DNA of 64,000 nt, taken from assembly GCA_900547825.1 (NCBI GenBank), contig URII01000005.1, positions 1 to 64,000 on the forward strand. The letters are read 5' to 3'. This DNA is from an uncultured Porphyromonadaceae bacterium. Lineage in GTDB: Bacteria; Bacteroidota; Bacteroidia; Bacteroidales; Muribaculaceae. Below are positions 1 through 7,661 of the stretch, in pieces. Within the stretch, counting starts at the first letter, position 1; each line of letters opens with the position of its first letter. A program made the position numbers and the translations under genes. The notes under the pieces were generated by a model that saw only the letters and a list, made by a program, of their open reading frames with translations, did no database searches and was not told the origin of the DNA.

Positions 1-1761
1 GACTTGATGATCAACGATGAGATAGACAAACTGCGTCTTGCCACCACATCGGCTCTGCTTTCGGGCCGGAAGGATGTGATAGTGGTCTCGTCAGTGTCAT
101 GTCTCTACGGTATCGGTAATCCGGAGGATTTTCACAGTAATGTGATAGAGGTGGCGGTTGGCAAGAAGATAGCCCGCAACGCATTTCTGCGTCAGCTTGT
201 AAACGCTCTTTACAGCCGGAATGAAATCACGCTTGAACGTGGTAATTTCAGGGTGAAAGGTGACACGGTGGATATCCGGCTGGCTTATGAGGAAATTGTT
301 GTCCGTGTGGTTTTCTGGGGCGACGAGATTGAGTCTATCTCAACTTATCATCCTGACGATAATGTGTCGTTAGGTGACCATGAATCGTTCAACATATTTC
401 CGGCCAACATATTCGTTACCTCTCCTCTGCGCATGGGCTCCGCAATAGCTCAGATTGAGCTTGACTTGGGGCAGCAGGTGGACTTTTTCTACCGTGAGGC
501 CCGTGAACTGGAGGCCAAACGGCTTAAGGAGCGTGTAAGTTATGATATAGAAATGCTTCGTGAAGTGGGGCATTGCTCGGGAATAGAGAACTACAGCCGA
601 TATTTCGACGGGAGGGAGCCGGGCATGCGTCCGTTCTGCCTGCTTGACTATTTCCCGAAGGATTTTCTAACCATCATTGACGAGAGTCATGTCACGTTAC
701 CGCAGATCCGGGCAATGTTCGGAGGTGACCTGGCCCGTAAGATGAACTTGGTGGAATATGGATTCAGGCTTCCGGCGGCTCTTGACAACCGGCCTCTTAA
801 ATTCGAGGAATTTGAAAGCCTGACACCTCAGACCATCTATGTGTCGGCAACCCCGGCCGATTATGAGCTTGAGCGCAGCGAAGGTGTCATAGTCGAGCAG
901 GTGATCCGTCCCACAGGGTTGCTTGATCCGGTAATTGAGGTACGCCCGTCGCTCAATCAGATTGATGATCTGATTGAGGAGATACAGCAACGGGTCGAGC
1001 GGGATGAGCGTGTGCTTGTCACCACTCTGACCAAGCGGATGGCCGAGGAACTCAGCGAGTATCTGCTTAAATTGAAGATCCGGACGGCCTATATACACAG
1101 CGATGTCGATACGCTTGACCGCATAAAGATACTTGATGATCTGCGGTCAGGAGTTTACGATGTGCTTGTTGGAGTCAATCTGCTGCGTGAGGGCCTTGAT
1201 CTGCCCGAAGTTTCGTTGGTGGCCATACTTGACGCCGACAAAGAAGGATTCCTGCGTTCGCATCGCTCGCTTACCCAGACTGTCGGTCGAGCTGCCCGAA
1301 ACCTCAACGGTATGGTGATTATGTATGCTGACAAAATAACCGAAAGCATGCAGCTTACTATTGATGAAACATCACGGCGCAGATCATTGCAGCTTGCCTA
1401 TAATGAGGAACACGGCATAACGCCTCAGGCCATTATAAAGGCCCGCAACAAGATCATAGGCATTGACCGTGACGAAGAACCGAAACGACACGGTTCACAA
1501 CGCTCCAAAACTGCTTCATCAAGGACGGCTCCCCCTACCCCTTACGGCGAACAGGAATTCTCACGTTCAGTGGATATTGCCGCTGATCCGGTGATACCGT
1601 ACATGAATGCGGCAGAACTCCAGAAAGCGATTACCCGGATGAGGATGGATATGGTGGAGGCTGCCAAGCAGATGGAGTTTATAGAGGCCGCGAGGTTGCG
1701 TGACGAGATTATGAAAATGGAGGCGAGACTTGAATCGCTTGAAAATAAAGATACTGACTGA
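1..1761 (+). CDS. uvrB: UvrABC system protein B, 5'-truncated by the window edge
   Basis: DNA-damage recognition helicase subunit of nucleotide excision repair; it takes over the lesion from UvrA and recruits UvrC. The reading frame is open from base 1, and the first visible residues (DLMINDEIDKLRL) correspond to a point well inside domain 1, so the start codon and Walker A lie upstream. Visible are the beta-hairpin region, the DEAD-like IDESH box, the EYGFRLPSALDNRP-like block (here EYGFRLPAALDNRP), the helicase C-terminal motifs (GLDLPEVSLVAILDADKEG, QTVGRAARN) and a C-terminal UVR motif (about residues 540-580) used for UvrC contact. The stop codon TGA shares its last base with the ATG of the next gene, so the two are probably co-translated. 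Identity is certain. Confidence 0.97.
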   Translation, partial: DLMINDEIDKLRLATTSALLSGRKDVIVVSSVSCLYGIGNPEDFHSNVIEVAVGKKIARNAFLRQLVNALYSRNEITLERGNFRVKGDTVDIRLAYEEIVVRVVFWGDEIESISTYHPDDNVSLGDHESFNIFPANIFVTSPLRMGSAIAQIELDLGQQVDFFYREARELEAKRLKERVSYDIEMLREVGHCSGIENYSRYFDGREPGMRPFCLLDYFPKDFLTIIDESHVTLPQIRAMFGGDLARKMNLVEYGFRLPAALDNRPLKFEEFESLTPQTIYVSATPADYELERSEGVIVEQVIRPTGLLDPVIEVRPSLNQIDDLIEEIQQRVERDERVLVTTLTKRMAEELSEYLLKLKIRTAYIHSDVDTLDRIKILDDLRSGVYDVLVGVNLLREGLDLPEVSLVAILDADKEGFLRSHRSLTQTVGRAARNLNGMVIMYADKITESMQLTIDETSRRRSLQLAYNEEHGITPQAIIKARNKIIGIDRDEEPKRHGSQRSKTASSRTAPPTPYGEQEFSRSVDIAADPVIPYMNAAELQKAITRMRMDMVEAAKQMEFIEAARLRDEIMKMEARLESLENKDTD

Positions 1762-3581
1762 TGAATCAGTTATGGTTGCCCACCACGGTCAAGGAAGTTG
1801 AGTCGTTGGGGTGGGATTACATTGACGTGATAATATTCAGCGGAGATGCCTATGTGGATCACCCCTCATTCGGCGCCGCCGTAATAGGACGTACGCTTCA
1901 GGCCAATGGCTATCGTGTGGCTATTGTGCCCCAGCCCAACTGGCGTGATGATCTGCGTGATTTCAGAAAATTAGGCAAACCACGGTTGTTTTTCGGCGTA
2001 TCAGCCGGTGCTATGGATTCCATGGTCAACCATTACACGGCCAACCGCCGGCTCCGTCATGATGACGCCTATACTCCCGGCGGACGTCATGGGATGCGCC
2101 CGGATTATCCCACTGTTGTATATTCTGAAATACTCCGGGATCTTTATCCCGATGTACCGGTTATTGCCGGTGGTATAGAAGCCTCATTGCGCAGGTTGTC
2201 ACATTACGATTACTGGCAGGACCGTTTGCGTCCTTCCATACTGATGGATTCAAAAGTTGATGTGATATCCTATGGCATGGGAGAAAAGACAATTGTCGAA
2301 ATAGCCGGGATCCTCAATAATGGCGGAACGGTGGAGGACATTGTCAATGTGCGGCAAACTGTGGTAAGAGTGCCGCATGATATTATGCCGGACCATGGGG
2401 ATGAGAACAACATTATACTCTCGTCGTGGGATGAGTGCCTGAGATCAAGGCGCAAGCAATCTTTGAATTTCAAGCATATAGAGCAGCAGAGCAACCGTTA
2501 TGAGGGAGCCGTGCTGTGGCAGGACTACGGTAAGTTTGCCGTAAAGGTCAATCCCATGTATCCTCCCATGACTACCGGTGAAATTGACGCTTCATTCGAC
2601 CTTCCATATACCCGGCTACCCCACCCACGCTATCGAGGCAAGACCATTCCGGCCTATGATATGATAAAACATTCCGTGAACATGCATCGCGGATGTTTCG
2701 GCGGATGTGCTTTCTGCACTATCTCGGCACATCAGGGCAAATTTATAGCCTCGCGCAGCAAAGAGTCGATATTGAAGGAAGTGGAGCAGATTACACGGAT
2801 GGAGGATTTCAAGGGGTATATAAGCGATCTCGGCGGCCCGTCGGCCAATATGTACCGCATGGGAGGACGTGACACTTCAATATGCCGTAAGTGCATGAGG
2901 CCGTCGTGCCTGCATCCCAAGCCATGCCCGAATCTCGACAACGACCATCGTCCGCTGCTTGAGATATACCGTGAGGCCGACCGGATAAAGGGCATAAAAA
3001 AGACTTTCATAGGAAGCGGCGTGAGATACGACCTGTCAATGCACCGCTCTGACCGCCCGGAAGTCAATGAAGCCAACAGAAAGTATAATGAGGAACTTAT
3101 AGCACGCCATGTTTCCGGTCGCCTGAAAGTTGCTCCGGAGCATACATGCGATCATGTGCTGCGGATGATGAGGAAACCCTCATTCTCGCTGTTTCATGAT
3201 TTCAAGAGGATATTTGACCGTGTAAACCGCGAAAAAGGATTGCGTCAGCAGCTTATACCATACTTCATATCCTCTCATCCCGGTTGTAGGGAGGTGGATA
3301 TGGCTGAACTGGCTGTGGAGACACGTCATCTCAATATGCACTTAGAGCAGGTGCAGGATTTCACGCCTACACCAATGACACTTGCCACAGAGATATATTA
3401 TTCCGGGATAGACCCTTACACGGGCGAAAAAGTCTATTGCGCCACAACACCGCAGGCCAAACTGGCCCAGCGGAAGTATTTCTTCTGGTATGATCCGAAG
3501 CAGCGTGCCGATATAGTGGCATCGCTGAAACGCCTCGGGCGGCGCGATCTGATAGAACGCCTGTTTGTAAACCGAAGCTGA
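1761..3581 (+). CDS. YgiQ family radical SAM protein
   Basis: UPF0313/YgiQ-type radical SAM enzyme of unknown substrate. The radical SAM cluster motif C-x3-C-x2-C is at C312, C316 and C319 (RGCFGGCAFCTIS), after an N-terminal region resembling a cobalamin-binding fold (GDAYVDHPSFGAAVIGR). Downstream is a second cysteine-rich segment (CRKCMRPSCLHPKPCPN, about residues 375-395) typical of the family. The length of 606 aa is usual. It overlaps uvrB by one base. Its stop lies only 3 bp from the convergent stop of the Crp-like gene. Function beyond radical SAM chemistry cannot be read from the sequence. Confidence 0.93.
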   Translation: MNQLWLPTTVKEVESLGWDYIDVIIFSGDAYVDHPSFGAAVIGRTLQANGYRVAIVPQPNWRDDLRDFRKLGKPRLFFGVSAGAMDSMVNHYTANRRLRHDDAYTPGGRHGMRPDYPTVVYSEILRDLYPDVPVIAGGIEASLRRLSHYDYWQDRLRPSILMDSKVDVISYGMGEKTIVEIAGILNNGGTVEDIVNVRQTVVRVPHDIMPDHGDENNIILSSWDECLRSRRKQSLNFKHIEQQSNRYEGAVLWQDYGKFAVKVNPMYPPMTTGEIDASFDLPYTRLPHPRYRGKTIPAYDMIKHSVNMHRGCFGGCAFCTISAHQGKFIASRSKESILKEVEQITRMEDFKGYISDLGGPSANMYRMGGRDTSICRKCMRPSCLHPKPCPNLDNDHRPLLEIYREADRIKGIKKTFIGSGVRYDLSMHRSDRPEVNEANRKYNEELIARHVSGRLKVAPEHTCDHVLRMMRKPSFSLFHDFKRIFDRVNREKGLRQQLIPYFISSHPGCREVDMAELAVETRHLNMHLEQVQDFTPTPMTLATEIYYSGIDPYTGEKVYCATTPQAKLAQRKYFFWYDPKQRADIVASLKRLGRRDLIERLFVNRS

Positions 3582-3584
3582 ATA

Positions 3585-4283
3585 TTATCCGAATTTGGAT
3601 ATTTTACGTAGCATTGGTTCGTTGATGACCTTGATCTTCCGGCCGTCAACCAATATTATATGTTCGTTGACAAATGCGGTGAGTGTGCGGATGGCATTGG
3701 AGGTGGTCATGTTCGACAGATTGGCAAGATCCTCGCGTCCCATATATATCTTCAGGGTAACATCGTCATCCTCATAGCCGTAATGCTCGCGCAGCAGCAT
3801 CAGGGCTTCCGCCAATCGGCCGCGTATGTGTTTCTGTGTCAGATTTACTATGCGCGTATCGCTGTTGCCGAGATTTCTCGACAGTTCATGAATAAAGAAC
3901 CATGCCAGATTCATGTTGCCGGTGATCAGCTTTTTCACAAGTTCCAGCGGTATGGCTCCAAGTGTGGAGGGTTCGAAAGCTGCCGCACTTGACACATAGG
4001 GAGTTTCGGCAAAAAAGGCACGGTAACCGAAATATTGCACAGGTTTGATGAGCCGCAGTATCTGTACTCGTCCCCCTACCCCGTCCTTATACTTTTTTAC
4101 TTTCCCTTTCAACAGGCACCAGAGATATTCCGGAGCATCCCCTTCAGCATAGATAATCTGATTTTTCTTGAAATTATGTATGACAAAATTATCTATTATC
4201 TGACGCTTCTCATCTCCCGAAAGTATGGACCATATGTCGGCCATATCCTCGCTGACTACCTTTTCAAGTGTGCTCTTTATCAT
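3585..4283 (-). CDS. Crp/Fnr family transcriptional regulator
   Basis: Predicted cytoplasmic DNA-binding regulator of 232 aa. An N-terminal cyclic-nucleotide-binding-like beta-barrel (about residues 20-120) is followed by a dimerisation helix and a C-terminal winged helix-turn-helix (about 170-225; MGREDLANLSNMTTSNAIRT). No cysteine cluster for an FNR-type iron-sulfur centre is apparent, so it is not an obvious oxygen sensor; the effector is unknown. It has its own well-spaced promoter, with a palindrome near the expected transcription start that could serve autoregulation. The CYTH gene lies upstream on the same strand but has a separate -7 box. The call as a family member is firm; target genes are unknown. 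Confidence 0.9.
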   Translation of the reverse strand: MIKSTLEKVVSEDMADIWSILSGDEKRQIIDNFVIHNFKKNQIIYAEGDAPEYLWCLLKGKVKKYKDGVGGRVQILRLIKPVQYFGYRAFFAETPYVSSAAAFEPSTLGAIPLELVKKLITGNMNLAWFFIHELSRNLGNSDTRIVNLTQKHIRGRLAEALMLLREHYGYEDDDVTLKIYMGREDLANLSNMTTSNAIRTLTAFVNEHIILVDGRKIKVINEPMLRKISKFG

Positions 4284-4307
4284 GCGATACCACTATATGC
4301 CATTAAA

Positions 4308-4325
4308 CCATGTTGTAAAACATGG
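4308..4325. promoter_or_regulatory. Palindrome at the crp-like gene's transcription start
   Basis: CCATGTT, 4-bp spacer, AACATGG: a perfect 7-bp inverted repeat just downstream of the -7 box (4326-4333) and about 25 bp before the start codon. The placement fits an operator bound by a dimeric repressor, possibly the Crp-like protein itself. That role is inference. Confidence 0.4.
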
Positions 4326-4356
4326 CAAATTTAGAAATAATTTTTAACTATGACAA
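4326..4356 (-). promoter_or_regulatory. Promoter of the Crp/Fnr regulator gene
   Basis: On the minus strand, a -33 TTG (4356-4354) is separated by 20 bp from a -7 box TAAATTTG (4333-4326). This matches the Bacteroidetes sigma-ABfr pattern. A second TAAATTTG overlaps at 4361-4354. Confidence 0.65.
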
Positions 4357-4362
4357 ATTTAA

Positions 4363-4827
4363 TCAGGATATATCACCCATTATCAATGCCGAATTAAAAT
4401 ATCTTGGATCATCGCTGACCTCACGGCCAATAAAATCAGGAAATTTGTCAATGGCATAGGTTTCATCCGGCAATTCCACTTCAGCCAATACGAGCCCCTC
4501 AAGAGTTCCGTGGAACTCGTCGATCTCCCATTGCAGATTGCCGTGGTTCACAACGTAACGCACTTTGTCTATGACTTGTGAACCGCAAAGCCTTTCAAGC
4601 ATTTCTTCTGCATCAGCCAACGGTATTTCATATTCCCATTCGTTTCGTGTTATTCCTGTAGTCCGCCCTTTCACAGTGATATAGCCGTGGCTGTCCTTTA
4701 TGCGTATCCGCACGGTTGAATCAGGATTTGTGTTAAGATACCCCTGACGGATATGTTGTGAATGACAGGCCATGTCGCGGTAACTGTTGCCGTTGACGAG
4801 AAACTTCCGTTCTATCTCTTTTCCCAT
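4363..4827 (-). CDS. CYTH domain protein (triphosphatase/adenylate-cyclase-like fold)
   Basis: Small cytoplasmic CYTH-family protein of about 154 aa. The N-terminus MGKEIERKFLV contains the ExExK metal/triphosphate-binding signature, and downstream charged strands (TVRIRIKD, ITVKGRTTG, EWEYEIP) fit the triphosphate tunnel metalloenzyme barrel. Bacterial members hydrolyse tripolyphosphate or related substrates; the substrate here is unproven. The start at 4827 is chosen because the family signature begins there; an upstream ATG at 4857 would overlap the -7 box. It sits upstream of the Crp-like gene on the same strand, with 79 bp between them. Confidence 0.87.
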   Translation of the reverse strand: MGKEIERKFLVNGNSYRDMACHSQHIRQGYLNTNPDSTVRIRIKDSHGYITVKGRTTGITRNEWEYEIPLADAEEMLERLCGSQVIDKVRYVVNHGNLQWEIDEFHGTLEGLVLAEVELPDETYAIDKFPDFIGREVSDDPRYFNSALIMGDIS

Positions 4828-4856
4828 GAAAAATGACGTTTGATTTTTTAGCGGCA

Positions 4857-4864
4857 CAAATATA
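4857..4864 (-). promoter_or_regulatory. -7 box for the CYTH gene
   Basis: TATATTTG on the minus strand, 30 bp before the chosen start. There is no convincing -33 TTG at the right distance. It separates the CYTH gene from the pilus operon that ends at 4876. Confidence 0.4.
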
Positions 4865-4875
4865 CGATTTCCCTT

Positions 4876-5673
4876 TCAATAGCCTGCGTTGGGAAATGGC
4901 ATATCTTTAGCCAGGACTTTCCCTGTTCGATCCGCAAGATAGAGTGAGGGAAGTTCCGGAAGATAAAAAGCATTGTGCAGCTCATCTCTATGCGCAGGGT
5001 TCAATGCTGCTGAGATCCATCGGCCTGGTAGTTTTTCCACAGGAACATCGGAAACATTTATAGCTACCATCCGGTCTTTTTCCGGAATATGCCCGGGAAG
5101 GGTCTGCAGGGCCTTACGGCATGCTTCACATTCCGGATCATAAAATAATATCCATACATTGCAGTCAGAGTCCTGACATTGTGAAATCAGGTCGTGTAGC
5201 TGGATTTTACGTCCGTCCGCGAGAATCAGAGGCAGATCTCCGATAACATGCCCCGGCAGGTTCTTGCCGTAGTTTTCCAAAAGATAATCCAAGCGTACAG
5301 ATCTCACATCATCGTCAGAAAGCGACTGCCGCAATGCTGCAAGATATTCGCTCAGCAGCTGCGGGGAATATAATGGAGAATCACGTTGGCCTAAATAATC
5401 AAATACTGTGGTGTCCGGTACATCTGCGAATTTAGCTACGAAATTTCTGAAAGCATGTGCCCGTAATGCAGAGTCGGTATTACTGACAATGAAAAGGAAA
5501 TCTACCTTGCGTTGCTCCAACGAGTCAGGCGATATGGAGTCAGGGTCGACAGAGGTCCAGTATGAATACAGATAGTCACTCAACGATTCGGAATGCAGCC
5601 CCTGATTATTCGAACATGCAGTCAGAACCGAGATCAACAGGACTGCTGTTATGGTTTTAATTGCGCTGTACAT
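4876..5673 (-). CDS. Thioredoxin-like lipoprotein, last gene of the pilus operon
   Basis: Predicted lipoprotein of 265 aa: signal peptide with lipobox LTAC (C20), an all-helical middle resembling the DUF5106 region, then a thioredoxin-like domain from about residue 140 with an active-site CxxC (C182-E-A-C185, after the strand WILFYDPE) and a probable cis-proline loop (ELPSLYL). It would act on thiols in the periplasm or at the outer membrane. It overlaps the preceding pilus gene by 17 bp, so it is almost certainly co-transcribed. A role in forming or isomerising disulfides in pilus subunits is attractive but is inference; several subunits do carry paired cysteines. Confidence 0.75.
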   Translation of the reverse strand: MYSAIKTITAVLLISVLTACSNNQGLHSESLSDYLYSYWTSVDPDSISPDSLEQRKVDFLFIVSNTDSALRAHAFRNFVAKFADVPDTTVFDYLGQRDSPLYSPQLLSEYLAALRQSLSDDDVRSVRLDYLLENYGKNLPGHVIGDLPLILADGRKIQLHDLISQCQDSDCNVWILFYDPECEACRKALQTLPGHIPEKDRMVAINVSDVPVEKLPGRWISAALNPAHRDELHNAFYLPELPSLYLADRTGKVLAKDMPFPNAGY

Positions 5674-7654
5674 TGATATATACCGGATTCAGATACTTCA
5701 TTCCCTGATTGACCACACGGATACAGAATGCAGCATTACCGTTGTTTGGAACGCGCCCTGTTCCGGTTGTTCCGTCTAATGCGGAAGTGTTATATTGCCT
5801 GTCCTCGGCCGATGTGGTGTTAAGCCTGAACCGGGCAGTGAACAGTCCGCCTTCGCTTCCGTCAGCTCTGGCATATTCGGCCCACTCGATATTCTGCACA
5901 TAGTACATTACACGGTCGGATCCGGCTCCCTGAAATCCCGATAGGCCGACAGCCACTTTCAGCGGGCTTCCGTTCACAGCATAGATATTCTGCTTGTCGC
6001 TCTCGAATGTCATGGCAAGCGGGAACATGGTTTTAGATAATCCGGAAGGCAACATGTAGCTTACTGTCAGGTCCGCACCTAATGCCGATGATGGTGTGTC
6101 CGCTTTCACATCGCTCAACTCCCAAGGACGCCGCAGCATAAAAGTAACCGTCCTGCCTAATCCGGAGGATTCTGCGTAATAGATACGGATGTTCTGTTCA
6201 AGGCGCCGGCTGTCGGTGGGCACTTCGGATGTGGAGATTCTCAGCTCATACCATCCGTCATTGCCCGATACCACCGCGGCCTGTTTTATGACAGGGCCTG
6301 AGATATCCACGTTTTTCCCACCTTGAACACCTGCGCCAGCCATGTCATATTCCACTGATTCATCATTCATATCGTATATCCTCAACGCCTTGGGATTGAA
6401 TGAAGCGCCGGATGCAACAGTGTAACGGAAGCGTAGCGTATAATCCGCGGTTTTCTCCGTGAATATCACTTGTGTGGCGCTGACCTCTATTTTCTCACCG
6501 CCATAGCCTATCGAGAAAAGATCACGGGTTACGACTGATGCGGAAAGATTGTTATGCGGGGCTCCCGACATGGCTTCCCGAAGTGTGGGAGCACCTTTGC
6601 CGCCCACTTCAGTTATACTTACAGTATATTGAAAGTTCCGAAGCAAGTCATAATATCCGAACTTACCGTTCATATCCTTGCCTATGTCAATTTTATAATA
6701 GCATGGCTCACCGGCATATTCTCCGCTTACTATAAGATATGTTACCGCTGCTCCGGTGCCTGCTGAGGTCAAGGAACTTTGCGAACGTTCATAAATATAA
6801 CACGGGCTGTCGATACCTGAGGCAATCAACCGTTCCGATTCATCAAGTTTGTGCCGTATTTCAGCCTCGTCCGTACATGTCATGGTTTCATCGGCTCCGG
6901 CCGGATTCACGCCATGATAACCTTGTGCCGTTATATCCTCATACGACAACAGTGCGTCATCCGAATCCAGAAACGCTGCAAACAGGTGATCCTTATAAAT
7001 GTAAGGTGCCACGGTGCCTGAGCCCGGACGGTTTACTACCGTATATCCCGACATTTTGAATTTAGCCCCTGATGTGTGATCCTCCACGGATATCTTTACA
7101 AAATTCCGGATTAGTTTTACGTTCAGATTCATATCTGCCGATATTCCCGCTACGTCCTTTATGCCCCAATAGGCGTCACATCCACCTTCCATCACTAATG
7201 CCGGCATTACAGTGGTTTCACTCGCCATAGCGGAGATATAATCGCCTCCGGGTATGTCATGCAGATCGGGGGCTTCCGTCACTACAAAATGCAACCGGCG
7301 GGGTTCTGATGAGCTGTAAATATTTCTGACGTTGAAGTAAACAGTCCTGGTTGTCTCATCTATCCGCAACACTGATATGTCCTCAGGCCCTATGAATTGC
7401 AACATCACTCCTGCCGGATCGAATACAAACAGGTTGACATGCAGATTGTTCAGCAGGTCATCCACAGTCGGTTCGTCATTCATGGCGCGTGACCGGGTAA
7501 TATTCATCTCAGGAAAAGAGGCTCCGGTAGTTATAGTCACTGGGGTGCCATCGGATGCAGGGATATCGCCTCTCTCAGGCAATATGTCATCGCTGCATCC
7601 TGTAGCGGCGATGGAGATAAATATCGTAAGCAGATATATTGATATCAGTCGCAT
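5657..7654 (-). CDS. Pilus-associated lipoprotein (fimbrillin-like accessory subunit)
   Basis: Large secreted lipoprotein of about 665 aa with signal peptide MRLISIYLLTIFISIAATGC and lipobox. The early block DDLLNNLHVNLFVFDPAGVMLQF and the repeated beta-strand pattern are those of Bacteroidales fimbrillin-like domains (DUF4906-like). The start at 7654 is preferred over the upstream in-frame ATG at 7693 because the signal peptide begins there and it leaves a 7-bp gap after the previous gene. The position in the operon suggests an accessory or tip-proximal subunit. The exact role is not readable from sequence, and no catalytic motif is seen. Confidence 0.72.
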   Translation of the reverse strand: MRLISIYLLTIFISIAATGCSDDILPERGDIPASDGTPVTITTGASFPEMNITRSRAMNDEPTVDDLLNNLHVNLFVFDPAGVMLQFIGPEDISVLRIDETTRTVYFNVRNIYSSSEPRRLHFVVTEAPDLHDIPGGDYISAMASETTVMPALVMEGGCDAYWGIKDVAGISADMNLNVKLIRNFVKISVEDHTSGAKFKMSGYTVVNRPGSGTVAPYIYKDHLFAAFLDSDDALLSYEDITAQGYHGVNPAGADETMTCTDEAEIRHKLDESERLIASGIDSPCYIYERSQSSLTSAGTGAAVTYLIVSGEYAGEPCYYKIDIGKDMNGKFGYYDLLRNFQYTVSITEVGGKGAPTLREAMSGAPHNNLSASVVTRDLFSIGYGGEKIEVSATQVIFTEKTADYTLRFRYTVASGASFNPKALRIYDMNDESVEYDMAGAGVQGGKNVDISGPVIKQAAVVSGNDGWYELRISTSEVPTDSRRLEQNIRIYYAESSGLGRTVTFMLRRPWELSDVKADTPSSALGADLTVSYMLPSGLSKTMFPLAMTFESDKQNIYAVNGSPLKVAVGLSGFQGAGSDRVMYYVQNIEWAEYARADGSEGGLFTARFRLNTTSAEDRQYNTSALDGTTGTGRVPNNGNAAFCIRVVNQGMKYLNPVYINVQRN

Positions 7655-7661
7655 GTAAATA

